Below, piece after piece: positions 31,270-41,571 of a stretch of DNA of 64,000 nt. This stretch comes from Akkermansia muciniphila (GTDB lineage Bacteria; Verrucomicrobiota; Verrucomicrobiia; Verrucomicrobiales; V1-33). The DNA lies in NCBI GenBank assembly GCA_945861415.1, contig CAMAUV010000010.1, forward strand, positions 28,126-92,125, given 5' to 3'. Position 1 is the first letter of the stretch. Each line of letters begins with the position of its first letter. Below the pieces are notes generated by a model. The model saw only the letters and a program-made list of their open reading frames with translations. It made no database searches and had not been told where the DNA came from. The position numbers and the translations under genes are program-made.

Positions 31270-33000
31270 ATGTCCACCATCATTCGCATCTTCCGCTATA
31301 CTTCCCGCTATAAATGGCGGGCGATGGGGATGTTTCTGCTGGCCGTTGCCTGCACAGGGCTTGTTCTCGTGCTGCCGGGCGTGACCAAAGAGTTCATGGA
31401 TGTCGTGATCCCATCCGGCCAACACGACCGAATTGTGCCCCTCGCGGCACTGGCTATTGGGGCTATCGTGCTGCGGCAGGGGCTTTTTACAGCGCGGTCG
31501 CTCTTCAATAACGCTTTTGAACAGCGCGTGCTGCATGATCTTCGCCGGCAGCTCTACGACAAAATTCAGCGGCTGCCGATGAAGTGGTTCGACAATCAGC
31601 CCACCGGTGACGTGATGACACGACTGGCCATCGACGTGCCTGCCATGGAGCGCGTCATCATTGAAGGCATTGATCAGGGGCTGAGTGGCCTGCTTCAGTT
31701 CACTATCGTCTTCGCTTACCTTTGTTCCCAGCACGTCGGGCTGGCTCTGCTGAGTGTGGCTCCGCTGCCCATCGTCGCTCTGGCCACCATGGTTTATCAG
31801 CGCTATGCTGAACCCCGCTACAAAGCATCCAGCGAGGCGAGCAGTGCACTCAATTCCCTCCTGCATGACAACATCGCCGGTATTCGGCAGATTAAGACCT
31901 ACACTATTGAGCCGCAGGAACTGGAGCGCTTTGACGACCGCAGCCGCAGGGTCACGCGCACGCACATGAGCGTAGTAAAAGCCAACGCGGCGATCTGGCC
32001 GTTTGTTTCCCTGGTCGCGGAGAGCGGTATCGTGCTTACCATCGCGTTCGGTGCCTACTGGATCATCAATGGAGAGACCACACTAGGGGTCATGAGTGCG
32101 GTCCTGATGTCATGGGGGCTGCTCTACGATCCGATCAGCCGGGTGAATCCTCTGACGCAGATGTTTACCGCCGGCATTGTGGCAGGGAAGCGTGTCTTCA
32201 GCATCCTCGACCTCACGGATGAGCCCAACCTCGTGGAGGGAGCGCGGCCGGAATTGCTTAAAGGCCATGTTGTCTTTGACGATGTCGGTTTTTCCTACGC
32301 GGCCAAGGCGCCGGTGCTCAGCGGCATCAGCCTTGAGGCCGGGCCCGGTCAGACGATTGCGCTGGTGGGGCCTACCGGGGCGGGGAAAAGCACGCTGCTC
32401 AACCTCCTCACCCGTCTCTACGAAGCGGACAGCGGCCGCATTTTACTGGACGGAAATGATGTGAAGACTCTGAGCAAGGAGTGGCTGCGAGACAATATCG
32501 CCTACGTCACGCAGGAGAGCTTTCTCTTCAATGCGAGTATCCGCGAAAACCTGCTGATGGCGAGGCCGTCGGCGACGGATGAAGATCTGTGGGAAGTGCT
32601 GCGCGCGGCCAACGCCGAGACCTTTGTGAAGAACATGGAGGGCGGGCTGAGTTACGTCACAGGTGAACGCGGCAGCAAGCTCAGCGGCGGAGAAAGGCAG
32701 CGGCTGTCCATCGCCCGGGCTCTGCTCAAGAATCCGCCGCTGCTGCTCCTTGATGAAGCGACCAGTGCCGTGGATAATCAAACGGAGCAGCTCATTCAGG
32801 GAGCGCTCACACGCCTGCGGGCCAATCGAACCTGTTTCGTCATCGCGCACCGGCTGACTACCGTGAAGGATGCGGACTGTATTTGTGTGCTCAAGAGAGG
32901 AAAGATCATCGAGTGCGGACGGCACGACGAACTCATCGCACGGGACGGGCTTTACGCGAAGCTCTGTGCGGCAGGATTTAAGGAGAAGGAGGAGGCATGA
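31270..33000 (+). CDS. ABC exporter, fused TM + ATPase (MsbA-like)
   Basis: TM domain QRVLHDLRRQLYDKIQRLPMKWFDNQPTGDVMTRLAIDV; GPTGAGKSTLLNLLTRLYE; LSGGERQRLSIARALLKNPPLLLLDEATSAVD. Confidence 0.95.
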   Translation: MSTIIRIFRYTSRYKWRAMGMFLLAVACTGLVLVLPGVTKEFMDVVIPSGQHDRIVPLAALAIGAIVLRQGLFTARSLFNNAFEQRVLHDLRRQLYDKIQRLPMKWFDNQPTGDVMTRLAIDVPAMERVIIEGIDQGLSGLLQFTIVFAYLCSQHVGLALLSVAPLPIVALATMVYQRYAEPRYKASSEASSALNSLLHDNIAGIRQIKTYTIEPQELERFDDRSRRVTRTHMSVVKANAAIWPFVSLVAESGIVLTIAFGAYWIINGETTLGVMSAVLMSWGLLYDPISRVNPLTQMFTAGIVAGKRVFSILDLTDEPNLVEGARPELLKGHVVFDDVGFSYAAKAPVLSGISLEAGPGQTIALVGPTGAGKSTLLNLLTRLYEADSGRILLDGNDVKTLSKEWLRDNIAYVTQESFLFNASIRENLLMARPSATDEDLWEVLRAANAETFVKNMEGGLSYVTGERGSKLSGGERQRLSIARALLKNPPLLLLDEATSAVDNQTEQLIQGALTRLRANRTCFVIAHRLTTVKDADCICVLKRGKIIECGRHDELIARDGLYAKLCAAGFKEKEEA

Positions 33001-33584
33001 AGCGCGTGCTGGCATTCTTCCTAGCACTGCTGCCGCTCCGCGCCGGGGACCGATGGGCGTTGTGCATTGAGCCGGTGGAACTGCGGACGGAGACAGCGGA
33101 GCTGCTATCGGGATCACGCCGCACGGTCGTGTGCCCTGCGAAGGAGGACGCCGCGTTGGGGCTCAGCCGCCTCAGTAAAGCGGAACTGGCAGCTGCCGGG
33201 CAAACTTTTGCCCAATGCAAAACCAAAGCCCTCGCCGCTGCCGCTGCACACCTCAAGACTTTGAAGCCAGACATCCACCGCAGCGATAAAGGTGCGGCGG
33301 AATATGCCGTGCTGAAATCAGACAGCCACCTGACAGCCAGTGTGGTGCTGTGTCCTGAGTTCCTTGTGCAGCTCAAGGAAACCTTTGGCGAAAGGTTGGT
33401 CGTCATGATGCCCGACCGCTTTACCGTCTACGTCTTCGCCCGGAGTTTTGGCGATTTCCAGAAACTCGGCCCGGCGATCGTGGAGAGGTTCGAGAAAGCC
33501 ACATGGCCGGTGAGCCGAGAGGCCTTTGAGATCAGCGCGGAAGGCATCAAGTGTCTGGGTGAGTTTCAATCCGGCGGCGAATAG
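32997..33584 (+). CDS. Hypothetical secreted protein, overlaps the ABC exporter stop (ATGA)
   Basis: 195 aa ORF with signal-like N-terminus MKRVLAFFLALLPLRAG; translationally coupled position. Confidence 0.55.
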   Translation: MKRVLAFFLALLPLRAGDRWALCIEPVELRTETAELLSGSRRTVVCPAKEDAALGLSRLSKAELAAAGQTFAQCKTKALAAAAAHLKTLKPDIHRSDKGAAEYAVLKSDSHLTASVVLCPEFLVQLKETFGERLVVMMPDRFTVYVFARSFGDFQKLGPAIVERFEKATWPVSREAFEISAEGIKCLGEFQSGGE

Positions 33585-33635
33585 CACACGCCTCTCCTGT
33601 TGCGGTCGGCCTCCTTGCCGCCTTGAGCCCAGAAC

Positions 33636-34436
33636 ATGCTCATAGATACCCACGCACACCTCGACAGCTGTCAGCTCCGTGACGAAATTTCCGCACTGCT
33701 CGAGCGTGCTGCGGCGGCCGGGGTCACACGCATTGTTGCTATCGGCTGCGATATAGAAAGCAGCCGTTCCTGCCTGGATATCGCGGAACGTTTTCCCCAG
33801 GTATGGGCTACCGTAGGCGTGCACCCCTGCTACGTGACGGAAGTGACGCAGCCTGACTGGCAGGAGCGACTCCGCCAGCTCGCCGGGCATCCCCGCTGCG
33901 CTGCGCTCGGAGAAATGGGGCTCGACTACTATCACGATCCCCCGGACGGCTGGAGTCTGAAAGATTATCAGGCCCGGCAGCACGAGTTCTTCAGTGCGCA
34001 GCTCGCTCTCGCGGCGGAAACCGGGAAAAACGTCGTGGTCCACCAGCGTGACCGCAAAGGCCTCGAGTGCTGGCGGGATATCGTCCGGCTTGTCACGCCA
34101 TGGAACGGGAAGCTGCGTGCCGTTTTCCATTGCTGGATCCTCCCGTGGGCGGAGGCCGCACCGGTGGTCGAAAACGGCCATCTTATTAGCTTCACCGGCA
34201 TAGCCACCTATCCCAAAGCCCCTGAGACGCATGAGTCCGCAGCGGCCGTTCCGGATGGAAGTTTCATGCTGGAAACCGACAGCCCCTACATCGCCCCGGT
34301 TCCGCATCGGAGTCAGCGTAACGAACCCGCTTATGTCCGTCATACAGCTGAAGCTATTGCCCGCCTGCGTGGCGTCAGCATAAAACATATCGCAGCCGTC
34401 ACCGGCGGCGCGGCGGATGCATTCTTCCGGCTTTAA
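33636..34436 (+). CDS. TatD family hydrolase
   Basis: MLIDTHAHLDS; TVGVHPCYVTEV; AALGEMGLDYYHD; VVHQRD; FMLETDSPYIAPVPHRSQRNEPAYV. Confidence 0.93.
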   Translation: MLIDTHAHLDSCQLRDEISALLERAAAAGVTRIVAIGCDIESSRSCLDIAERFPQVWATVGVHPCYVTEVTQPDWQERLRQLAGHPRCAALGEMGLDYYHDPPDGWSLKDYQARQHEFFSAQLALAAETGKNVVVHQRDRKGLECWRDIVRLVTPWNGKLRAVFHCWILPWAEAAPVVENGHLISFTGIATYPKAPETHESAAAVPDGSFMLETDSPYIAPVPHRSQRNEPAYVRHTAEAIARLRGVSIKHIAAVTGGAADAFFRL

Positions 34437-34639
34437 GGAGGCGCCTGTGCCGGTGCCCAGCGGGTGCAGCAACGTTGACCAGTTCGCTGGAAGTGGTGAT
34501 TCTTGCAGCGGAAGCTGTCCCGGCTCAAAATGCCATATTGTTGTGGAGTCCGGCATTCTTTCTGGCTTCATCGCATGGTCCTTGCAGGCATTGAAGTCAG
34601 GTGGAACAGATTGGCGGTTTTTGCTGCCCTGAAGTTCTC

Positions 34640-36580
34640 ATGCCCGACTATCTTGCACTGCTGAAAAAGCACTTCGGTTTTGCTGAATTCCGCGGCGGTC
34701 AGCTGGCGGTCATTGAGTCCTTGTGTGCTGGCCGCTCTGCACTGGCGCTGTTTCCGACCGGGGCGGGGAAGTCTCTGTGCTATCAACTTCCGGCCATGGT
34801 GCGGGAGGGCACGGCGTTGATTGTGTCTCCGCTCATCGCGCTGATGAAGGATCAGGTGGAGGCCCTGCACCGGCGTGGCATCGCCGCGGCCCGGATGGAC
34901 AGCACGCTGTCAGCTGCGGAGACGGCACAACTATACGCTGATATGGCGGCGGGGCGGCTGCGATTGCTCTACATCGCGCCGGAGCGGCTTTCGAGCGAGA
35001 CATTCGTCGGGCGGTTGCGGCGCATGAAAGTGTCGCTGCTGGCCATTGATGAGGCGCACTGCATTTCAGAATGGGGGCACAATTTCCGCCCGGAGTATCT
35101 CCGGCTGGCGGCGGTGGCGCGAGAACTGCAGGTTTCGCCCGTGCTGGCGCTGACGGCGACGGCTACTCCAGAGGTGGCGGAGAGCATTCGGCTGAGCTTC
35201 GGAATCGCGGCGGAGGAACACGCACAGACTTCCTTCCACCGAGCGAATTTAAATTTGGAGATTGTGCCTGCGCCGGCAGCGCGGCGGCTGGCAATGCTGA
35301 CGAAACGGCTGATGAGTGCCAAAGTGCGCCCGGCAATCGTTTACGTGACCCTGCAGGAAACAGCGGAGCATGTAGCGACGCACTTGCAGCGGGCGGGGCT
35401 GGACGCACGAGCGTATCATGCGGGACTCCCGGATGATCAGCGGGCGGAGACACAGGATCTCTTCATGTCCGGGCGGTGTGAAATCATCGTGGCCACCATC
35501 GCCTTCGGCATGGGGATCGACAAGGCGGACGTCCGGGGCGTCTTCCATTTTAATCTGCCAAAATCGCTGGAGAATTATATCCAAGAAACGGGCCGGGCCG
35601 GGCGCGACGGCAGGCCTTCGTTCTGTATGCTCTTCGCCTGCGGGGACGACCGGATCGTGCTGGAGAACTTTACCTATGGCGATACGCCTTCACTCTCTGC
35701 GGTGCGCAATGTGGTGGATCACCTGCTGCGCCAGGGGGATAAGTTCGATATCTCCCGCTACGACCTGAGTCACTCTTCCGATGTGCGGCAACTGGTGCTG
35801 GAGACGATCATCACCTATCTGGAAATGGAGGGCGTGTTGCGCCCGGTGGGCACTTTCTATGCCGGGCGCCGGGTCCAGTTTGTGCAGAGCGAAGAGCGCA
35901 TCATCTCCGGTCATGGTGCAGCGCGGCAGAAATTCTTGCGCGCACTATTCTCTGCCGGTAAGCGCGGCTATAAGTATTTGACGCTGACCATGGAGGAGGC
36001 GGAAGCCGCTACTGGGGAGAGCCGCGAGCACATTCAAAAGGCCCTGACTCATCTGGAGGAATCCGGTGATATCATCGTGAAGCCCACTGCGCTGCGGCAT
36101 GTTTACCGTCTTTCTGACGGAGCGCGGACGCAGGACCCGCAGCAGGTTGCTCAGGCTCTGACCAAACGGTTTGCTGAGCGTGAGCAGCGGGATGTGGAGC
36201 GACTGGACTCCGTGCTTCGCTATGCCGCCCACCCTGGCTGTCTCACCCGGTATGTGTTGCAGCATTTTGGAGAATCTATGGACGCGAGTTGCGGCCATTG
36301 CGGAAACTGCCGAAAGCCGCGAACTGAGCCGCCGGAAATTCCGGCCTCGCCCGTGCCCGGCATCCGTGCGGAGGACGCAGCCGCCATCCATGCACTGCGT
36401 GCGGAAAATCTTGCGCCTCTCCGCTCCGCGCGTCCCATGGCGAGGTTTCTGTGCGGCATCACAAGCCCAGCGGTGGTTCGTAGAAGACTGACGCGGCACG
36501 ATGCCTTCGGATTGCTGGCGGGCGTGCCTTTTTGCGAGGTGCTGGCACAGACGGAAAGCCTCATGGGAACGGGGGCTTGA
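34640..36580 (+). CDS. recQ: ATP-dependent DNA helicase RecQ
   Basis: FRGGQLAVIESLCAGRSALALFPTGAGKSLCYQLPA; DEAHCISEWGHNFRPEYL; IVATIAFGMGIDKADVRGVFHFNLPKSLENYIQETGRAGRDG; Zn-binding C..CGHCGNC. Confidence 0.95.
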   Translation: MPDYLALLKKHFGFAEFRGGQLAVIESLCAGRSALALFPTGAGKSLCYQLPAMVREGTALIVSPLIALMKDQVEALHRRGIAAARMDSTLSAAETAQLYADMAAGRLRLLYIAPERLSSETFVGRLRRMKVSLLAIDEAHCISEWGHNFRPEYLRLAAVARELQVSPVLALTATATPEVAESIRLSFGIAAEEHAQTSFHRANLNLEIVPAPAARRLAMLTKRLMSAKVRPAIVYVTLQETAEHVATHLQRAGLDARAYHAGLPDDQRAETQDLFMSGRCEIIVATIAFGMGIDKADVRGVFHFNLPKSLENYIQETGRAGRDGRPSFCMLFACGDDRIVLENFTYGDTPSLSAVRNVVDHLLRQGDKFDISRYDLSHSSDVRQLVLETIITYLEMEGVLRPVGTFYAGRRVQFVQSEERIISGHGAARQKFLRALFSAGKRGYKYLTLTMEEAEAATGESREHIQKALTHLEESGDIIVKPTALRHVYRLSDGARTQDPQQVAQALTKRFAEREQRDVERLDSVLRYAAHPGCLTRYVLQHFGESMDASCGHCGNCRKPRTEPPEIPASPVPGIRAEDAAAIHALRAENLAPLRSARPMARFLCGITSPAVVRRRLTRHDAFGLLAGVPFCEVLAQTESLMGTGA

Positions 36581-37160
36581 ATGGCTAATTGCTAATCTCG
36601 CAGGTAGAATTTCAATAATTTTCAAGTAAATGCGCAGCCCATTCGCCATCGGATTATCCTCCCTTTGCTCTCTGCCACCTGTGCACCTTGGGCCATCGTC
36701 ATTCTCGCGTGTTCTTCGCCATAATAATGAGCGCGCAAACTCCCCGGGATTCCATCAGTTCGGCATCGCCCCTTAGGAGCGATAAGCTGGTGGAGCTTCT
36801 TTATGAAAACTATTGGCTCGCAATGGTATGGGCGAGAAATCTGAAGAGTATCGGCGCTGTTGTATCCATTTGCAGGGGCACTCTTTTGGTGATTGCACTG
36901 GCTAGTCTAATAAGATCTTCGAAAGGAGCCTCAACCAGAGGAGATGAAATTTTTATATGGAACACGCTGTGGGGATGGTGACGGGAGTCACCTTCGATTG
37001 TGCGGGGACTTATTTTCAAACCCGTGCGAAGGCTCACCGTGCGACTGTGAACGCAGCAGTCTCCAATTGCCCGCATCTGCAAATCCACTAAGTATTTAAA
37101 ATAATCAAGCTGCTGACAGCCGGTAAGTTTCCCCAGCGGTTCTTTCCCGACTAATTCGAT

Positions 37161-37967
37161 ATGGAATCAACACCCTCAGAATTCGACCCTGATTCGACCT
37201 CACTTGTGGAGGTGCGCTCTTACTTTGTGCGCGGGCGCAATGCGTTGCTGGTACGGGCGGAGTTTGGCCCCATGTTTATGGATTACTACCTGCACGTAGC
37301 GGACCACAATCTGCGTCTGCAGGAAGAACTGGATGTGCGCATGAAGGAGGCGCTGGTAGGAGTCACCCTGCACTGTGCCTCAAGGCCGTGGAATGAAGCC
37401 CACGCATGGACAGTCAATTTCCATGATCCGCGTGCCAATATCTTCGTAACTGGAGACAACCGCAACTCCGGTATCACCGGGCGCTGTTTCACGGAAAATG
37501 TGAGGGCAGGTGATCAGCAGTTCTTCTTTTCGCAGGTGCAAAAAGCCCATCTCCCAGTGCGCCAGAGCACTATCGATTTCGATGGCGGCAGTTTTCTCCG
37601 CGCTGTGGAAAAGTTCTACGCCCGGAGTGAGCAGCGAATGGCCCGGTTTTCTGAATTCGGCGATGAGGACTATGTTTTCATCACCGCCCAACCGCAGTGC
37701 GATGAGGCGTGGCTGGAAAGCCTGACCGTGGACAAAATTCAAACCCTCGACCGCGACGAAGCCCTCAGTTTGCTGGAGGTGCGCAACTACCGCTGGCACT
37801 GCGGCTGCACGATCGAGAAACTTTATGCCGCGCTCCTGCCGCACGCCTCGCGTGACATGGACGGCATTTTCCAAGGGGATGAAGTCCTGCATGCGACTTG
37901 CCCGCGCTGTGCCCGGCGTTATTTCATCGACCGCGAACAGCTTGAGTCATGGGTGGCCGCGCGTTAA
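37161..37967 (+). CDS. hslO: Hsp33-like redox-regulated chaperone
   Basis: C-terminal HCGCTIEKLYAALL...(30 aa)...CPRCARRYFIDREQLESW: CxC-x30-CxxC redox-switch pattern. Confidence 0.75.
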   Translation: MESTPSEFDPDSTSLVEVRSYFVRGRNALLVRAEFGPMFMDYYLHVADHNLRLQEELDVRMKEALVGVTLHCASRPWNEAHAWTVNFHDPRANIFVTGDNRNSGITGRCFTENVRAGDQQFFFSQVQKAHLPVRQSTIDFDGGSFLRAVEKFYARSEQRMARFSEFGDEDYVFITAQPQCDEAWLESLTVDKIQTLDRDEALSLLEVRNYRWHCGCTIEKLYAALLPHASRDMDGIFQGDEVLHATCPRCARRYFIDREQLESWVAAR

Positions 37968-38232
37968 TCGGTGACGCCGCCGGATTGCTCTCCATGGTGG
38001 CCATGCCGGAATGCGCACGGTCAAGGCGGTCTCTCCCTGCTGATTTTGTTCAGTGACCGTCTTCTCCACTGACATCGGCAGGCCGAATCGGCGGGCCAGC
38101 GCACGAACCGCCCCTTTCATGCTCGTTGGGGACGATTCCTCGGTTTTTGGACTTCATTTCACATCCGCCGGAATAAAGCCTGGACTCCCGGCGCTTCCCG
38201 GCCATGCATCGAATACTCCCCTACACCCCGTA

Positions 38233-39024
38233 ATGAACGAAGAAGCCAAATATTTCAGCAAGAAGCGTCCGCGCCGGTTTAAAGGCCGCCCGGACACTTC
38301 TACGAACTCTACACCCGACTCAGCCGACATGGAATCGAACTCAGAAGAATCGGGCGAACTCTCCGCAGAGATCGTCCAGGAAATCGCTGAGGCTGCGGTG
38401 GCGGAGCAGGAAAAAGCTGCCGCGGAGGCCCGTGCCTCTGCGGAAAACGCCACACCGGCCCCGCCCGGTGATGCCCCTGCCGCCCCGCCCTCAGGCCAAC
38501 AGCCCGAAAATCAGCCATCCCAAGACCCGCAGTCGCTTCGCCGCCAGCAGGACCAAGCCCGCCGTGAGGCGGACCAGCAGCGCCGCCAGCAGGACCAGCA
38601 GCGCAGGGAGGAAGAAAACCGCCGCCGCCAGCAGGAGGCCCGGCGCCGCGAAGAGGAAGCCCGCCGCCGCCAGCAGGAGCAGGCCCGCCGGGAAGTCGAA
38701 GATCGCGCCCGCCTTCCTATGGACGACCTCTGCAAGCTCGCCCGCGACATTTTCCTCGCGGAAGTGAGCGAAGAGGGCGTCGAACTCTTCCCGGATAACG
38801 ACGGCCGCGAACTCGCCCGCCGCAGTTTTCGCCTCGCGGAAATCTTCCTCATCGAAGAAATGGGCGTTCGCCGCCCCCCACCTCCTCCCCAGCGGGAAGC
38901 TCGTGAACCGAGGGAACCCTTGCCTCAATACGGCGGCGCCGAAGCTGAATCCAACGGGAATGGCCAGTCCGCTCCCGAAGACGCGTCTGCGGCAGAGAAC
39001 GGCGAAGAGCCTGCAGCTTCCTGA
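38233..39024 (+). CDS. Low-complexity R/Q/E-rich helical protein with small C-terminal domain
   Basis: MNEEAKYFSKKRPRRFKGRPD...SLRRQQDQARREADQQRRQQDQQRREEENRRRQQEARRREEEARRRQQEQARREVEDRARLPMDDLCKLARDIFLAEVSEEGVELFPDNDGRELARRSFRLAEIFLIEE. Confidence 0.7.
   Translation: MNEEAKYFSKKRPRRFKGRPDTSTNSTPDSADMESNSEESGELSAEIVQEIAEAAVAEQEKAAAEARASAENATPAPPGDAPAAPPSGQQPENQPSQDPQSLRRQQDQARREADQQRRQQDQQRREEENRRRQQEARRREEEARRRQQEQARREVEDRARLPMDDLCKLARDIFLAEVSEEGVELFPDNDGRELARRSFRLAEIFLIEEMGVRRPPPPPQREAREPREPLPQYGGAEAESNGNGQSAPEDASAAENGEEPAAS
38535..38700. repeat. CGCCGCCAGCAGGA-type degenerate tandem repeats encoding the RRQQ(E/D) helix
   Basis: Repeated cgccgccagcaggaccag / cgccgccgccagcaggag units visible in the sequence. 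Confidence 0.7.
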
Positions 39025-39052
39025 GCCTAGAAGAATGGATTTCCAGAACAGA

Positions 39053-39081
39053 GGGGAAGGCGTTCGCGCCTTCCCCTTTTT
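39053..39081. terminator. Perfect intrinsic terminator between convergent genes
   Basis: GGGGAAGGCG-TTCG-CGCCTTCCCC-TTTTT. Confidence 0.92.
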
Positions 39082-39086
39082 CGTGC

Positions 39087-39479
39087 TCATTGCGGCAAGT
39101 GCCGGTCGATCACCGCGAAGAGGTCGGCAAACTGCTCGATGGGCTTGGGTAACAGTGCGGCACAACCGGCCTCGAGAATGGTTTCGCGGAATTTGTGCAT
39201 CATGTGCCCCGTTAGAGCCACGATGGCTACGGAGGAGAACTCCGGCAGCGACTTGATATGGCGTACCGCATCCAGTCCAGCCTGGTCATGCACCTCGCCA
39301 TGAGCCCGCAGCGGCATGCGCATGTCCATGAGAATGAGATCCGGATTCTTTTCCACCGCTAGACTTACCGCCTCCGCCGCATTGTGCGCCACGATAAGTT
39401 GATGCCCGCGCCGCGGCAGCAGGCGGGTGCAGATTTCGACCATATCGTCGTCATCGTCAGCAAGAAGGATAAGGGCCAT
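39087..39479 (-). CDS. CheY-like response regulator (orphan receiver)
   Basis: MALILLADDDDDMVEICTRLL...NPDLILMDMRMP...VAIVALTGHM...GCAALLPKPIE. Confidence 0.9.
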   Translation of the reverse strand: MALILLADDDDDMVEICTRLLPRRGHQLIVAHNAAEAVSLAVEKNPDLILMDMRMPLRAHGEVHDQAGLDAVRHIKSLPEFSSVAIVALTGHMMHKFRETILEAGCAALLPKPIEQFADLFAVIDRHLPQ

Positions 39480-39582
39480 GGGGTAGGGGTCTACTCACAA
39501 TTGCCGGAATTCAAAGCCCGGAACGCTCCCCAACAGATTTGTCAGGCGGTTCCGTGAATTAGCGATTTCCCTTTGCTCTTCC

Positions 39583-41481
39583 GTGAATTTTCTAACGTGG
39601 ATGACCAGTCCTTCCGAATCATGGAAACCCCCTGCGCGGCGTGCGGTCCTGTGCCTCGCGCTCTATCTCGCCGGCTGGATTGCCACGGGGTTCGGGGTAG
39701 ACTCGGCAGCAATTTGGCTTTGGATAGCCGCGTGCATTCCCGGCGGCTGGGGACTGGCGGAGGAAAGCTGGGACGACTTCTTGGCACTTCGGCTGGACAT
39801 TCACTTTCTCATGTTCGCGGCGGCCGTGGCCTCTGCAGCGCTTGGCCACTGGCAGGAGGCGGCTCTGCTGCTGGTGCTGTTCTCTGGCTCTGAAGCGTTG
39901 GAAGATTACGCCAATCACCGCACCGAAAGCGCTCTCGCCTCTCTTTTCCGCGAGGCTCCACGCACAGCCTTGCGCCTCTTGCCCGATGGCAGTGTAGTGG
40001 AGACACCCGTGGAGGCGCTGGCGCCCGGAATGAGTCTGCGCATCCAGCCCGGCCAGCTTGTGCCGGTGGATGTGCGCGTGCTCAACGGCGAGAGTGAATG
40101 CGACGAGAGCAGCCTCACTGGCGAGGCCATTCCCGTGGGCAAATCCCCCGGCAGCGAAGCTATGGGCGGCACGCTCAATCTCTCCGGCCTGCTCACCGCA
40201 GAAGTGCTGCGGCCCGCTTCGCAAAGCGCGCTCCAGCAGATCATGACGCTCATCCGCGATGCCCAGCAGCGGAAGGCGTATGCGCAGCGCTTCACAGATA
40301 AGTTCGGAACCCGCTACACCGCGCTCGTGCTCGGCTGCTGCACTCTACTGTTATTTATGTGGTGGCTGGGGTTCAAGCTTCCGTTGTTTGTTGACGACGG
40401 AGAGACCACGAGCGCCTTCCGTCGCGCCATCACGGTGCTAATTGTCGCATCGCCCTGTGCGCTCGTGCTAAGCGTGCCGTCCGCCATTCTCGCTGCCATC
40501 GCTCGGGGGGCGAAAATGGGCGTTATCTTCCGCGGGGGCTCCGCCATCGAAGATCTCGCCAAAGTGGACACTGTGGCGCTGGACAAAACCGGCACCCTCA
40601 CCACCGGCGAACTCACCGTTGAGGAAATCCACACATTCGTCGGTGACGAAACGCAACTTCGTCACGCGGCCTACAACCTCGCCCGCCAGAGCACGCACCC
40701 GCTTTCCCGTGCCATTGCCGGAAAATTCGCTGTGCTCGGCTCTGTGGAGGAACCCGATGCTTACACAAATGTGCCCGGCAGCGGCGTCCACGGCGGTCTA
40801 GGCGGCGGTACTTGGTATATGGGCAGGCGTCCATGGATCGAGCAGCGCGCCACCACTGCGATCCCCTCCGCCGACGAAACCTTGCGCGCCCCGGTCCACA
40901 GCGAAGTATGGATCACCGGTCCGGGCACCAGTGGCGTACTATTCCTCCGCGACCAGCCGCGTGCAGGAGTGGATAAACTCCTCGCGCAGATGCACGCCGA
41001 GGGTCTGCACACCATCATGCTCACCGGCGACCGCCCGCAAGCCGCGGCCACTGTGGCGGAAATGACCGGCGTGCGCGAAGTCCACGCCGGCCTGCTCCCG
41101 GGCGACAAGACAGCGCTCATTCAGAAATGCCAAAGTGAAGGCCGCCACGTGGCCATGGTGGGCGATGGCGTGAACGACGCCCCCGCTCTCACCGCCGCCA
41201 ACGTGGGCATCGCTATGGGCCTGCGCGGCTCCGACGCTGCGCTGGAGCAGTCCGACCTTGTGCTCAGCCGCGACCGCCTCGATGCCTTCTTGGACGCATG
41301 GCGCCTCAGCCGACGCGCCGTGCGCATCATGCGGCAGAACGTCATCGTCGCCCTCGGTATGGCCGCCGGCATGGTCATTGTGAGCACACTAACCGAGATT
41401 CCCCTATGGCTTGGCGTCAGCACTCACGAAGGCAGCACCGCCCTCGTGGTACTCAATAGCCTGCGGCTGCTAATGAAGTAG
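39583..41481 (+). CDS. P1B-type heavy-metal ATPase with SPC motif (P1B-4-like)
   Basis: LDKTGTLTTGE; VASPCALVLSVPSAILAAIARGAKMGVIFRGG; MVGDGVNDAPALTAANVGIAMG; C-terminal HEGSTALVVLNSLRLL. Confidence 0.92.
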   Translation: MNFLTWMTSPSESWKPPARRAVLCLALYLAGWIATGFGVDSAAIWLWIAACIPGGWGLAEESWDDFLALRLDIHFLMFAAAVASAALGHWQEAALLLVLFSGSEALEDYANHRTESALASLFREAPRTALRLLPDGSVVETPVEALAPGMSLRIQPGQLVPVDVRVLNGESECDESSLTGEAIPVGKSPGSEAMGGTLNLSGLLTAEVLRPASQSALQQIMTLIRDAQQRKAYAQRFTDKFGTRYTALVLGCCTLLLFMWWLGFKLPLFVDDGETTSAFRRAITVLIVASPCALVLSVPSAILAAIARGAKMGVIFRGGSAIEDLAKVDTVALDKTGTLTTGELTVEEIHTFVGDETQLRHAAYNLARQSTHPLSRAIAGKFAVLGSVEEPDAYTNVPGSGVHGGLGGGTWYMGRRPWIEQRATTAIPSADETLRAPVHSEVWITGPGTSGVLFLRDQPRAGVDKLLAQMHAEGLHTIMLTGDRPQAAATVAEMTGVREVHAGLLPGDKTALIQKCQSEGRHVAMVGDGVNDAPALTAANVGIAMGLRGSDAALEQSDLVLSRDRLDAFLDAWRLSRRAVRIMRQNVIVALGMAAGMVIVSTLTEIPLWLGVSTHEGSTALVVLNSLRLLMK

Positions 41482-41571
41482 CTGGAGCAGGCCTTTGGTG
41501 ACGGGTGGAGTGGGCGCAGCACGGCCAGTGCAGCTCCCTGCATGTGCACTATGACGATCATCGCAGCCTGC

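Noticed and set aside
30682-31965. 427-aa minus-strand ORF over chrA and the ABC exporter
   Set aside because: Antisense shadow of two clearly conserved genes.
33318-34571. 417-aa minus-strand ORF
   Set aside because: Antisense to the 32997 gene and tatD; no recognisable domain.
36581-37160. Short ORFs between recQ and the Hsp33-like gene
   Set aside because: No homology pattern, signal or consistent frame; left as unassigned intergenic DNA.
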